Shown: positions 51,602-59,229 of the stretch, piece by piece | How positions within the stretch are numbered: the first letter of the stretch is position 1 | How the letters are laid out: the number at the start of each line of letters is the position of its first letter | Origin: Rhizobium sp. CCGE 510 | GTDB taxonomy: Bacteria > Pseudomonadota > Alphaproteobacteria > Rhizobiales > Rhizobiaceae | Reading direction: 5' to 3' | Length of the DNA stretch: 59,229 nucleotides | Assembly (NCBI RefSeq): GCF_000292525.1 | Contig: NZ_AEYF01000028.1 | Coordinates: 1 to 59,229, forward strand | Made by a program: the position numbers and the translations under genes | Notes under the pieces: generated by a model | Told to the model about the DNA's origin: nothing | Seen by the model: only the letters and a program-made list of their open reading frames with translations | Databases searched by the model: none

Positions 51602-52378
51602 TTAAGCCGCCGTCCAGCCACCGTCAATCGAGATGTGCGTTCCGGTCACCTGGCGGGCGGAGTCGCTGGCGAGGTAAAGCGACAGTGCACCGATTTCCTC
51701 GGCCTTGACGAATTCACGGGTGGGCTGCGCCTTGAGGATAACCTCGCTCTTTACCTGTTCCTCGGTCATGCCGCGGGCCTTGGCGGTATCCGGTATCTGC
51801 TTTTCGACGAGCGGCGTCAGCACGTAACCAGGGCAGATGGCGTTCACGGTCACGCCGAATTCGGCAAGCTCCAGTGCCGCGGTCTTGGTGAGGCCCAATA
51901 TACCATGTTTTGCCGCGACATAGGCGGATTTGAAGGGGGAGGCGACGAGGCCGTGGGCCGAGGCGATGTTGATGATGCGGCCATGCTTCTTCGCCTTCAT
52001 CAGCGGGATGGCGGCGCGCATGGTGTGAAAGGAGCTCGACAGGTTGATGGCGATGATCTGGTCCCATTTCTCGATCGGGAAATCCTCGATCTTTTCGACA
52101 TGCTGGATGCCGGCATTGTTGACCAGAACGTCGACGGTGCCGAAGTTCTTCGCTGCCGTTTCGATCAGGTCGGCGATCTCGCCGGGCTTCGTCATGTCGG
52201 CCGGGTGATAGATCGCCCGGCCCTTCGACACTGATTCAAGCCGCGCGACGATCGCCTTGATTTCATCGGCATTTCCGAATCCGTTGATGACGACGTTGTC
52301 GCCGGTTTCGGCAAAGGCGGTAGCGATCGCTAGGCCGATGCCGCTGGTGGAACCGGTAACGACGACTGATCTGCTCAT
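51602..52378 (-). CDS. bdhA: 3-hydroxybutyrate dehydrogenase
   Basis: The product has 258 residues of the short-chain dehydrogenase family: NAD motif VTGSTSGIGLAIA (about 7-19), NNAGIQHVEKIEDF, the catalytic triad Ser in IASAHGLVAS and YxxxK in YVAAKHG (about 153), and the QxxTREFVKAEEIG C-terminal part typical of Bdh. It oxidises D-3-hydroxybutyrate to acetoacetate when PHB is used as a carbon store. It heads bdhA-xdhA-xdhB(-xdhC). Ribosome-binding site: CAGGAGAACAGC. Confidence 0.94.
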   Translation of the reverse strand: MSRSVVVTGSTSGIGLAIATAFAETGDNVVINGFGNADEIKAIVARLESVSKGRAIYHPADMTKPGEIADLIETAAKNFGTVDVLVNNAGIQHVEKIEDFPIEKWDQIIAINLSSSFHTMRAAIPLMKAKKHGRIINIASAHGLVASPFKSAYVAAKHGILGLTKTAALELAEFGVTVNAICPGYVLTPLVEKQIPDTAKARGMTEEQVKSEVILKAQPTREFVKAEEIGALSLYLASDSARQVTGTHISIDGGWTAA

Positions 52379-52512
52379 GCTGTTCTCCTGACATCGCGAT
52401 GCTGCGTTGCAACGTTGGTGGCGAGGTTATGCCCAAAGCCGGCGGGCTGGCAATTCCGCTTTATTCGCTTTTCTCACCCGCATCGCCGTCCTATTGATTT
52501 GTCACGATAATC

Positions 52513-52620
52513 GACATGGAGCATTTCCGTTTTTCTCCGAATCACGGAAATGATCTATCTCTTTGTTTCACGCAATTCCGGACGCAAAACCGCTGCGCAC
52601 TTTAGCTGGAATTGCTCTAG
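52513..52620. repeat. rhizobial intergenic palindromic repeat, copy B
   Basis: It has the same blocks as 31991-32117: hairpin GAGCATTTCCGT / ACGGAAATGATCTAT (about 52519-52557), ATCTCTTTGTTTCACGC, and the end GCTGGAATTGCTCTAG. It sits in the divergent leader of bdhA and glpK and ends only 14 bases before the glpK start, so it forms most of the glpK leader. Confidence 0.75.
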
Positions 52621-52634
52621 CGGGAGGGAACTGC

Positions 52635-54128
52635 ATGAGTGGATACGTTCTGGCGATTGACCAGGGAACGACATCGACGCGGGCGATCGTCTTCGACGGC
52701 GACATGCATGTCGCCGGCAAGGGCCAGCAGGAATTCACCCAGATTTATCCGCGCTCCGGCTGGGTCGAGCACGATCCTGAGGAAATCTGGGATTCCGTCG
52801 TCTCCACCGTCAATATGGCACTGCGCGATGCGGGAATTACCGCCAAGGATATTTCGGCGCTCGGCATTACCAACCAGCGCGAGACTGTCGTCGTCTGGGA
52901 GCGCGAGACGGGCCGGCCGATCCAGAATGCCATCGTTTGGCAGGACCGGCGCACGGCAAGCTATTGCGACAATCTCAAGCGACAGGACCTTGAGCGGCTT
53001 TTCACGAAGAAGACCGGCCTGATCCTCGATCCTTATTTTTCCGGCACCAAGCTTTCCTGGATGCTCGCAAACGTCAAGGGCGCCAGGGCGCGCGCCGCCA
53101 GGGGCGATCTCTGCTTCGGCACGATCGATACCTTCCTGATCTGGCGGCTGACCGGCGGCAAGAGCTTCGTCACCGACGCTACCAACGCCTCGCGCACGCT
53201 GATGTACAACATCGCCGAAAACGCCTGGGACGAGGATCTACTCGATATTCTGCGCGTGCCGGCCGCCATGCTGCCGGAGGTCAAGGATTGCGCCGCCGAT
53301 TTCGGCACGGTCGATCCTGCGATCTTCGGCGCTGCAATCCCGATCCTCGGTGTCGCAGGCGACCAGCAGGCGGCTACTATCGGCCAGGCGTGTTTTCAGC
53401 CGGGTATGCTGAAATCGACCTACGGCACCGGCTGTTTCGCGTTGCTCAACACCGGCGCCGATATGGTGCGTTCGAAAAACCGGCTGCTGACTACCATCGC
53501 CTATCGCCTGAACGGCGAGACGACCTATGCATTGGAAGGCTCGATCTTCATCGCCGGCGCGGCGGTGCAATGGCTGCGAGACGGGCTCGGTATCATCGGC
53601 AGCGCCGCCGAGACCAACGCTCTTGCCGAACGAGCCGATCCGACGCAGGAGGTCTATCTCGTGCCCGCCTTCACCGGGCTTGGCGCGCCGCATTGGGATG
53701 CCAAGGCGCGCGGCGCGATTTTCGGGCTGACACGCAACAGCGGCCCGGCGGAACTCTCCCGGGCGGCCCTCGAAGCCGTCTGCTACCAGACCCGCGATCT
53801 GCTCGACGCCATGCAGAAGGACTGGAAGAACGGCAGCGACGACACGGTGCTGCGCGTCGACGGCGGCATGGTCGCCTCCGACTGGACGATGCAGCGTCTT
53901 GCCGACCTGCTCGATGCCCCGGTCGACCGCCCGGTCATTCTCGAGACGACGGCGTTGGGTGCTGCCTGGCTCGCCGGCAGTCGGGCAGGGGTGTGGCCGG
54001 ACAGAGACGGTTTTTCGGCGACGTGGAAGCGGGATCGGCGTTTCGAACCCGATATGGATGAGAAGGTGCGGGCGGCCAAGCTCAAGGGATGGAAGAACGC
54101 GGTCAAGCGGACGCTGAGCGAGGGCTAG
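52635..54128 (+). CDS. glpK: glycerol kinase
   Basis: The product has 497 residues from the ATG at 52635, with CGGGAGGGAACTGC upstream. It phosphorylates glycerol to glycerol 3-phosphate. FGGY features: [17 protein letters not shown] (about 4-20), [27 protein letters not shown] (about 80), [28 protein letters not shown] (about 260), and [20 protein letters not shown] (about 410). It stands alone; no glpF or glpD adjoins it. The upstream region is taken up by repeat copy B. Confidence 0.95.
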   Translation: MSGYVLAIDQGTTSTRAIVFDGDMHVAGKGQQEFTQIYPRSGWVEHDPEEIWDSVVSTVNMALRDAGITAKDISALGITNQRETVVVWERETGRPIQNAIVWQDRRTASYCDNLKRQDLERLFTKKTGLILDPYFSGTKLSWMLANVKGARARAARGDLCFGTIDTFLIWRLTGGKSFVTDATNASRTLMYNIAENAWDEDLLDILRVPAAMLPEVKDCAADFGTVDPAIFGAAIPILGVAGDQQAATIGQACFQPGMLKSTYGTGCFALLNTGADMVRSKNRLLTTIAYRLNGETTYALEGSIFIAGAAVQWLRDGLGIIGSAAETNALAERADPTQEVYLVPAFTGLGAPHWDAKARGAIFGLTRNSGPAELSRAALEAVCYQTRDLLDAMQKDWKNGSDDTVLRVDGGMVASDWTMQRLADLLDAPVDRPVILETTALGAAWLAGSRAGVWPDRDGFSATWKRDRRFEPDMDEKVRAAKLKGWKNAVKRTLSEG

Positions 54129-54239
54129 CCTTCAATTGCAACCGCCGCGCCGTCGCGCGCAGCTGACCACGATAATTATTTGATGCGGCCTGTCGGCTAA
54201 GCGGTTACTCCTTCGTCATTCGGAAAGAGGAGTGACCCG

Positions 54240-54614
54240 ATGCTTTATGCAATCCTTTGTTACGCCCATGAGGAAACCGTCTTCGCCTGGAGCAAGGAGG
54301 AGGAGGCTGCCGTCATGGAGAAGCTCTATGCCGTGCAGGAGCCGCTTGCCGCAGCCGGAAAACTCGGCCCCGTTGGCCGGCTGATGCCGACGACGGCGGC
54401 GACGACGGTGCGCAAGGGCAAGGACGAGGCCTTGGTCATTGACGGTCCGTTCGCGGAAACGAAGGAGGCGCTTCTCGGCTTCTATGTGGTCGACTTCGAA
54501 ACGCTCGATGAGGCGATCGCCTTCTCGAAGCAGCTTTCATCCGTCAATCCAGGTTCCTCCTCTTACGAAATTCGGCCTTTCTACGTCTTCAGGCCCGGAG
54601 ATGCTTCATCATGA
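54240..54614 (+). CDS. YciI / DGPF domain protein
   Basis: The product has 124 residues from the ATG at 54240, after AGAGGAGTGACCCG. It begins MLYAILCYAHEE and holds the DGPF motif in VIDGPFAETKEALLGFYVVD (about 66-85), a ferredoxin-like fold of unknown enzymatic role. It overlaps the sigma-factor gene by four bases (ATGA). The pairing of a DGPF protein with an ECF sigma factor that has a C-terminal extension is the mark of the ECF42 group. Confidence 0.92.
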   Translation: MLYAILCYAHEETVFAWSKEEEAAVMEKLYAVQEPLAAAGKLGPVGRLMPTTAATTVRKGKDEALVIDGPFAETKEALLGFYVVDFETLDEAIAFSKQLSSVNPGSSSYEIRPFYVFRPGDASS

Positions 54615-55870
54615 CAGACATTGCCTGGATCGACCTCGCGCTTGCATCGGCTCGCCCGAAGGCGCTCGGCGCGCTGCTGCGCTACTTCCGCAATCTCGAT
54701 ACCGCGGAAGAGGCGTTTCAGGAGGCATGTCTGAGGGCGATCCGGACATGGCCGGAGAAAGGGCCGCCACGTGATCCCACAGCCTGGCTGATCTTCGTCG
54801 GCCGCAACAGCGGCATCGACGCGGTGCGCAAGCGGGCGAAGACCCAGGCCCTGCCGGATGAAGAGACAATCTCCGATACGGAGGATGCAGAAAGCGATAT
54901 CGCCGAGCGGCTGGACGATTCCCACTATCGCGACGATATCCTGCGGCTACTGTTCATCTGCTGCCATCCGGATCTGCCGGCGACCCAGCAGATCGCGCTG
55001 GCGCTGCGCATCGTCTCCGGCCTTTCGGTGCCGCAGATCGCGCGCGCCTTCCTCGTGTCGGAAAGCGCCATGGAGCAGCGCATCACCCGGGGAAAGGCAC
55101 GGGTCGCCAAGGCCGGCGTGCCGTTCGAAACGCCGAGCCCTGGGGAAAGGGCTGAGCGGCTCTCGATCGTCAGCACGATGATCTATCTGGTCTTCAACGA
55201 GGGCTACAGCCAGGCCGATCCGAAGCATGAGGCGGCCGCCTTCAGCGACGAGGCGATCCGGCTGGCACGCCTGATGCTGCATATCTTTCCCTCCGAACCG
55301 GAACTGATGGGGCTGCTTGCGCTGATGCTTCTGCAGATCTCGCGCCGGCCTGCACGCTTCAGCGCCGAGGACGAGATCGTGCTGCTCGAAGATCAGGACC
55401 GCTCGCTCTGGAGCCAGCCCTTCATCAACGAGGCCTTGGCGCTGCTCGACAAGGCGCTGCGGCACCGTCGGCCCGGCCCCTATCAGCTGCAGGCGGCTAT
55501 CGCGGCTGTTCATTCCCGGGCAAAACGCGCCGAAGACACCGACTGGGTGGAGATCGATCTGCTCTACCGCGCGTTGGAGCGTCTCCAGCCCTCCCCTGTC
55601 GTGACGCTCAATCGTGCTGTGGTGGTTTCCAAACTGCAGGGGCCGCAGGATGCGCTCGATCTGATCGACCCGCTTGGCGAGAAGCTCGGCGGCTATTTCT
55701 ACTATCACGGCCTGCGAGGCGGTCTGCTGAAGCAGCTCGGCTTGACCTGCCAGGCGCGCGAAGCCTTCGACCGCGCCATTGCGCTTGCCCATTCGGCCGC
55801 TGAGGCGGCCCATATCCGCCGGCAGATCGACAAAATGAAGGAAGAGGCGGCGCAGCCGGTCGCAGAATAA
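54611..55870 (+). CDS. ECF42-type RNA polymerase sigma factor
   Basis: The product has 419 residues, about twice a simple ECF sigma factor. The sigma-2 region RYFRNLDTAEEAFQEACLRAIRTWPEKGPP (key: DTAEEAFQEA, about 30-40) and the sigma-4 region SGLSVPQIARAFLVSESAMEQRITRGKARV (key: QIARAFLVSESAMEQR, about 140-158) are in the first 170 residues. The rest (DUF6596/TPR-like, rich in helices: ALALLDKALRHRRPGPYQLQAAIAAVHS) is the extension of ECF42. There is no anti-sigma gene, as usual in this group; control is thought to act through the extension and the DGPF protein. Confidence 0.92.
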   Translation: MTDIAWIDLALASARPKALGALLRYFRNLDTAEEAFQEACLRAIRTWPEKGPPRDPTAWLIFVGRNSGIDAVRKRAKTQALPDEETISDTEDAESDIAERLDDSHYRDDILRLLFICCHPDLPATQQIALALRIVSGLSVPQIARAFLVSESAMEQRITRGKARVAKAGVPFETPSPGERAERLSIVSTMIYLVFNEGYSQADPKHEAAAFSDEAIRLARLMLHIFPSEPELMGLLALMLLQISRRPARFSAEDEIVLLEDQDRSLWSQPFINEALALLDKALRHRRPGPYQLQAAIAAVHSRAKRAEDTDWVEIDLLYRALERLQPSPVVTLNRAVVVSKLQGPQDALDLIDPLGEKLGGYFYYHGLRGGLLKQLGLTCQAREAFDRAIALAHSAAEAAHIRRQIDKMKEEAAQPVAE

Positions 55871-55964
55871 ATCAGGAAAAATCGGCACGCTGTCGGAACG
55901 GCAAATTTCTGCACGTCCTTGCAACAACCTGGAAGCAGGTTTCATTCAATTGGAGAGATGCCAA

Positions 55965-56432
55965 ATGACCGCCAGCACGCAACATGAACTCGTCCTCGTT
56001 CGCGAATTCGACGCGCCGCGCGAGAAGATCTACAAGGCGTGGACCGATCCCGATCTCATGAAACAGTGGTTCGTGCCGCGCCCCTGGGGTGTGGCGGAAG
56101 CAACGCTCGACGTCCGCGCCGGCGGGTCCAGCGTCATCGTCATGCAAGATCCCGAGGGCAATCAATACCCGAACCGCGGCGTCTATCTCGAGATCGTCAA
56201 GAACGAGAAGATCGTTTTCACCGATGCCTATACAAGCGCCTGGGAGCCTGCCGAGAAACCTTTCTTCACCGGTGTCATCCTGCTCGAGGATCTCGGCAAT
56301 GGCCGCACGAAATATACGGCCAAGGCGCTGCACTGGCGCGCCGAGGACAAGGAAACGCATGAGAAGATGGGTTTCCACGAAGGATGGGGCAAGGCTGCAG
56401 ACCAACTGGCTGAGCTGCTGGCGAAGATGTGA
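55965..56432 (+). CDS. SRPBCC / AHSA1 domain protein
   Basis: The product has 155 residues from the ATG at 55965, with TTGGAGAGATG about 7 bases upstream. It starts QHELVLVREFDAPREKIYKAWTDPDLMKQWF and ends HEGWGKAADQLAELLAKM, typical of AHSA1-type START-like folds that bind hydrophobic ligands. It follows the sigma gene by 94 bases and is likely part of its regulon, as ECF42 groups often include such proteins. Ligand unknown. Confidence 0.9.
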   Translation: MTASTQHELVLVREFDAPREKIYKAWTDPDLMKQWFVPRPWGVAEATLDVRAGGSSVIVMQDPEGNQYPNRGVYLEIVKNEKIVFTDAYTSAWEPAEKPFFTGVILLEDLGNGRTKYTAKALHWRAEDKETHEKMGFHEGWGKAADQLAELLAKM

Positions 56433-56612
56433 GCGATGGGACGGGGCGGCGTGGCAAGGCTGTGCCGTCCCGATGCTTCAAGTGCGATTTGAGGCGGCTT
56501 GGAAAAAGATTCCGCCGGCACTTCGAAGTCGTTGATTTCAGGTTCGAATTGGTGGTCGGGTAATGGCGGCGTCAATGTCGACGCAGGATGTATCCTGTGC
56601 CAATCTGCCGAC

Positions 56613-56876
56613 ATGAAGGGATACGTTTACATCCTCGCATCCGCACGCAACGGCACGCTCTATACCGGCGTGACCCGAGACCTAGCCGGGCGGCTATATG
56701 CGCATCAGAATGCACTGACGCCAGGCTTCACGTCGAGGTATGGCGTGAAGACGCTGGTGTGGTTCGAGGAGCACGACCTGCTAACGGCGGCGATTACGCG
56801 TGAAAAGACGATTAAAAAATGGCCGCGGCAGTGGAAGTTCTCGTCGCGCGGACGCGCGACTGCTGGATTCCTGTGA
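56613..56876 (+). CDS. GIY-YIG nuclease family protein, 3' end replaced by repeat
   Basis: The product has 87 residues from the ATG at 56613. The core is intact: MKGYVYILASARNGTLYTGVTRDLAGRLYAHQN (key: YVYIL, LYTGVT, R), TSRYGVKTLVWFEEHDLLTAAITREKTIKKWPRQWK. After WKFSSRGR the frame runs into the palindromic repeat at 56860 and stops in it, whereas family members go on for about 10-15 residues after WK (I...NPxWxDL). The nuclease core (Tyr, Arg, Glu-like region) is kept, so a shortened but folded protein is possible. Ribosome-binding site is weak. Confidence 0.75.
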   Translation: MKGYVYILASARNGTLYTGVTRDLAGRLYAHQNALTPGFTSRYGVKTLVWFEEHDLLTAAITREKTIKKWPRQWKFSSRGRATAGFL

Positions 56877-57038
56877 CGAGCACAGGAATGAGGGAGTTTT
56901 TGGTGTTCGACGAGCTAAACTACAACCGTTTCCCCAGGACGACGTATCCATACAATGCTCTGAACGATAAGGGGATATAGGTTCGTGGTTGCTGCCAATT
57001 GCTCCCTCATTCCTGTGCTCGTCACAGGAATCCAGCAG
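56860..57038. repeat. 37-bp inverted repeat pair at the GIY-YIG 3' end
   Basis: The 37 bases at 56860-56896 are repeated exactly, inverted, at 57002-57038, with 105 bases between. Each arm has its own palindrome TTCCTGTGACGAGCACAGGAA. The left arm carries the stop codon of the GIY-YIG gene. The block looks like a mobile intergenic element of rhizobia; the inner part holds no gene. Confidence 0.8.
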
Positions 57039-57187
57039 CGCGTGTCTACGGCGCAAAAACTCTTGGCCACGCTGCCATCGGACGCCGCGTCGCTATCGAA
57101 TTTTTCGAACATTCCGTTCCAGAGTTTGTATTTGCGCTCCGTCTCGGTGATCCTTATCTCCTGGCAGAATTCAACAGGATGCTGACA
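56877..57187. other. intergenic region with repeat and possible decayed DNA
   Basis: About 310 bases. The first half is the repeat pair; the second (57039-57187) has no gene, though frames on both strands are open. It contains AGGATGCTGAC, the ribosome-binding site of the LLM oxidoreductase. Confidence 0.45.
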
Positions 57188-58249
57188 ATGGAACTGGGCC
57201 TTTATACATTTGCCGACGTCAATCCCAATCCATCCCGCAGCAAAGGCGCGGAAGGGGCGGAGCGGCTGAAGCATCTGATCGAGGAGATCGAGCTTGCAGA
57301 TCAGGTGGGGCTCGACGTCTTCGGGCTCGGCGAACATCATCGCCCGGATTACGCGGCGTCGGTTCCCGCCGTCGTGCTGGCGGCGGCGGCGGTCAAGACG
57401 AGGAATATCCGGCTGACAAGTGCGGTCACCGTGCTTTCTTCCGATGATCCGGTACGCGTCTTCCAGCAGTTTTCGACGCTCGATCTGATTTCCAACGGCC
57501 GGGCAGAGATCATGGCGGGGCGCGGCTCCTTCATCGAGTCCTTCCCGCTATTCGGCTACAATCTCGAGGATTACGATCAGCTCTTTGAAGAGAAGCTCGA
57601 TCTGCTGCTGGCGCTGCGCGATAGCGAGGTGGTGGAGTGGAAGGGCGAGCTTCGCGCCGCGATTAACGGGCGCGGCGTCTATCCCAGGCCGCTTCAAGAC
57701 CGGCTGCCGCTGTGGGTCGCGGTCGGCGGCACGCCGCAGTCGGTGGCGCGCGCCGGGGCGCTCGGCCTGCCGGTGGCGTTGGCGATCATCGGCGGCGAGC
57801 CGCGCCGTTTTGCGCCGCTTTTCGATCTCTATCGCGAGGCCGCGCGCCGGGCAGGCGAGGATCAGGCGAAGCTGAAGACCAGCATCAATGTTCACGGCTT
57901 CATCGCCGATACAACGGAGGCTGCGGCCGATCAGTTTTACGGGCCACAGGCCGAAGTGATGAACCGCATCGGGCGCGAGCGCGGCTGGGGGCCAACGAGC
58001 CGGGCGCAGTTCGACATGTCGCGCGGGCCGAGCGGCGCGCTTTTCCTCGGCGATCCCGAGACGGTCGCCGAAAAGATCATTGCCCATCATGCACTGTTCA
58101 AGAACGACCGCTTCCTGCTGCAGATGGCGATCGGGTTGATGCCGCATGCCGCGATCATGCGCGGCATCGAGCTTTACGGGACGAAAGTCGCGCCGATCGT
58201 CAGAAAGGCGTTGACTGAAAGCGGGCAAGGGGCGAAAGCCACAGCTTGA
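57188..58249 (+). CDS. LLM class flavin-dependent oxidoreductase
   Basis: The product has 353 residues from the ATG at 57188 ([15 protein letters not shown]); an in-frame ATG at 57179 is the alternative, and the frame is open to 56999 across the repeat. It has the luciferase-like barrel with [20 protein letters not shown] (about 43-62), [31 protein letters not shown], and [20 protein letters not shown]. Members use FMNH2 or F420-like cofactors; the substrate is unknown. It fits the Atu2307/SP_0267-like LLM subfamily of short monooxygenases. The next gene is map, 39 bases on. Confidence 0.9.
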   Translation: MELGLYTFADVNPNPSRSKGAEGAERLKHLIEEIELADQVGLDVFGLGEHHRPDYAASVPAVVLAAAAVKTRNIRLTSAVTVLSSDDPVRVFQQFSTLDLISNGRAEIMAGRGSFIESFPLFGYNLEDYDQLFEEKLDLLLALRDSEVVEWKGELRAAINGRGVYPRPLQDRLPLWVAVGGTPQSVARAGALGLPVALAIIGGEPRRFAPLFDLYREAARRAGEDQAKLKTSINVHGFIADTTEAAADQFYGPQAEVMNRIGRERGWGPTSRAQFDMSRGPSGALFLGDPETVAEKIIAHHALFKNDRFLLQMAIGLMPHAAIMRGIELYGTKVAPIVRKALTESGQGAKATA

Positions 58250-58288
58250 GGCGGCCGTGGCCGTTCCGCGCAAGGCCGGAATAGACGA

Positions 58289-59047
58289 ATGGTTATCGCA
58301 AACGACGACGAACTGGCGAAGCTCAAGGAGATCGGCCGCATCTGCGCCAACGCCATCCAGGTGATGGCGACGGCGATGGAGCCCGGCATGACGACGTTGG
58401 AACTCGACCGGATCGGCCGCAAGGTACTCGAGGATTCAGGCGCGCGCTCGGCGCCGGAGTTCTGCTATCAGTTTCCCGGCGCCACCTGCATCAGCATCAA
58501 TGAGGAAATCGCCCACGGCATTCCCGGGCCGCGCGTCATCCGCGCCGGCGACCTCATCAATATCGATGTTTCGGCTGAGAAGGACGGCTTCTTTGCCGAT
58601 ACCGGCGCCTCCTTCGCGATGCCGCCGGTCAAGCCAAAGATCGAGCGGCTCTGCCGCGATGGCAAGCGAGCGCTCTGGGCCGGCCTCAACCAGGTGAAAT
58701 CCGGCGAGCCGCTCGCAAAGATCGGCACCGCCGTCGGCGCCTTTGCGCAAAAGAACCGCTATACGCTGGTCGCCAATCTGGCGAGCCATGGCGTCGGCCG
58801 CTCGCTGCACGAGGAGCCGGCAGAGCTCTCGACCTGGCCCGACCCTTCCGAAAAACGCATGATGACGGAAGGTCTCGTCTTTACCGTCGAACCGTTCCTG
58901 TCGCTCGGCGCGACATGGGCTGAGGGCGGCGACGATGCGTGGACGCTCTATGCCGATCCAAAAGCGCCGACCGTACAATATGAACACACGGTGGTTGCGA
59001 CGCGCAACGGGCCGGTGGTGCTGACCTTGCCGGATGCTCGGGCGTAG
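58289..59047 (+). CDS. map: methionine aminopeptidase, type I
   Basis: The product has 252 residues. It removes the N-terminal Met from new proteins. Metal ligands are in place: INIDVSAEKDGFFADTGASF (two Asp, about 91 and 102), the His in LASHGVGRSLHEEP (about 170), and the Glu in FTVEPFLSLG (about 203), with the C-terminal TVQYEHTVVATRNGPVVLT holding the last Glu. It starts MVIANDDELAKLKEIGRICA. The gene is probably a second copy next to the housekeeping map, which is inference from context. Confidence 0.93.
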   Translation: MVIANDDELAKLKEIGRICANAIQVMATAMEPGMTTLELDRIGRKVLEDSGARSAPEFCYQFPGATCISINEEIAHGIPGPRVIRAGDLINIDVSAEKDGFFADTGASFAMPPVKPKIERLCRDGKRALWAGLNQVKSGEPLAKIGTAVGAFAQKNRYTLVANLASHGVGRSLHEEPAELSTWPDPSEKRMMTEGLVFTVEPFLSLGATWAEGGDDAWTLYADPKAPTVQYEHTVVATRNGPVVLTLPDARA

Positions 59048-59097
59048 GGCGGCTTGCGGAGCTTTTCCTCCGTGCGGCAGTCTCCAAAACCCCTCAT

Positions 59098-59213
59098 GCT
59101 GAGGTGCGCAGCCCGCAGGCGGAGCCTCGAAGCACGCCGCAACGTTGATTCTTGCATCATCCAGCATCAGCACACCCGCCTCGTCCTTCGAGGCCCCTGC
59201 GGGGCACCTCAGC
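59098..59213. repeat. nested inverted repeat at the window end
   Basis: Outer arms GCTGAGGTGC (59098-59107) and GCACCTCAGC (59204-59213) enclose inner arms GCCTCGAAG (59124-59132) and CTTCGAGGC (59186-59194). Both pairs are perfect. Such blocks (CTCATGCTGAGG ... CCTCGAAG) are common between genes in Rhizobiales. It lies about 50 bases after the map stop and may end its transcript. Confidence 0.7.
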
Positions 59214-59229
59214 AACCGTGTTGTTGGGG

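Noticed and set aside
56915..57340. A minus-strand frame with the stretch [12 protein letters not shown]
   Set aside because: This peptide is the translation of the palindromic repeat arm; the frame is not a gene.

Overview
The window looks like chromosomal DNA of a Rhizobium species from the R. etli / R. leguminosarum group. The GC content is high, many genes are the kinds found across the Rhizobiales (PuuE/UraD/PuuD purine route, bdhA-xdhAB operon, alpha-E/ATP-grasp cluster), and several families of short palindromic intergenic repeats typical of that order are present. No tRNA, rRNA or CRISPR array was seen. The species call is inference from gene content and repeats; no database was consulted.

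Layout. 1-464 is the C-terminal end of an RTX-type secreted protein. 518-3705 (minus) is the transglutaminase / alpha-E / circularly permuted ATP-grasp operon. 3957-4136 is a 176-bp-class inverted-repeat element. Then come a DMT transporter and a DEAD-box helicase that converge on a shared terminator (4288-6902), and a HEAT-repeat alkylation-repair-like protein with an unknown neighbour (7197-9250). 9251-21175 looks accessory: it has long gene-poor gaps, an AraC regulator, a two-component system, then malic enzyme, fumarase, an aspartate:alanine-type exchanger and a FUSC efflux protein, which together look like a dicarboxylate/amino-acid module. 21419-25482 holds a small exported protein and a large hybrid histidine kinase. 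25505-27676 holds a small antitoxin-like protein and a split MnmD / FAD-oxidoreductase pair that are divergent and share start-codon bases.

Purine catabolism is spread over two blocks. Forward, 27790-31995 has a DUF1045 protein, puuE, uraD, a HepT-like protein, allA, uraH and a metallophosphoesterase. Reverse, 42176-44751 has guaD and puuD, and 46602-52378 has bdhA-xdhA-xdhB-xdhC. Together they cover guanine to xanthine (GuaD), xanthine to urate (XdhABC), urate to 5-hydroxyisourate (PuuD), then UraH, UraD, PuuE, and finally AllA on ureidoglycolate. The allantoate-to-ureidoglycolate step is not in the window.

32127-35661 (minus) encodes a flotillin (YqiK-like), an OB-fold membrane partner (YqiJ-like) and a PspA/IM30 protein whose reading frame is continuous upstream with a domain resembling the N-terminal part of TnpB. 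35813-40183 is a lipid-type cluster (CDP-alcohol phosphatidyltransferase; alpha/beta hydrolase fused to methyltransferase; PAP2 fused to dual-specificity phosphatase). 40234-42163 holds an FMN alpha-hydroxy-acid dehydrogenase and a higBA toxin-antitoxin pair. 45034-46626 holds small proteins and a GcvA-like LysR regulator. 52635-59047 holds glpK, a YciI/ECF42-type sigma factor/AHSA1 group, a GIY-YIG gene whose 3' end is replaced by a palindromic repeat, an LLM oxidoreductase and map. The window ends inside another nested inverted repeat.

The most unusual item is the TnpB-like domain in frame with PspA, which also has a near-consensus promoter placed so that the long form would be leaderless, and a perfect ribosome-binding site in front of the PspA part. 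Next are the HepT-like protein with all three catalytic residues changed inside the purine operon, the lipid-type fusion cluster, and the malic enzyme/fumarase/AspT/FUSC module.
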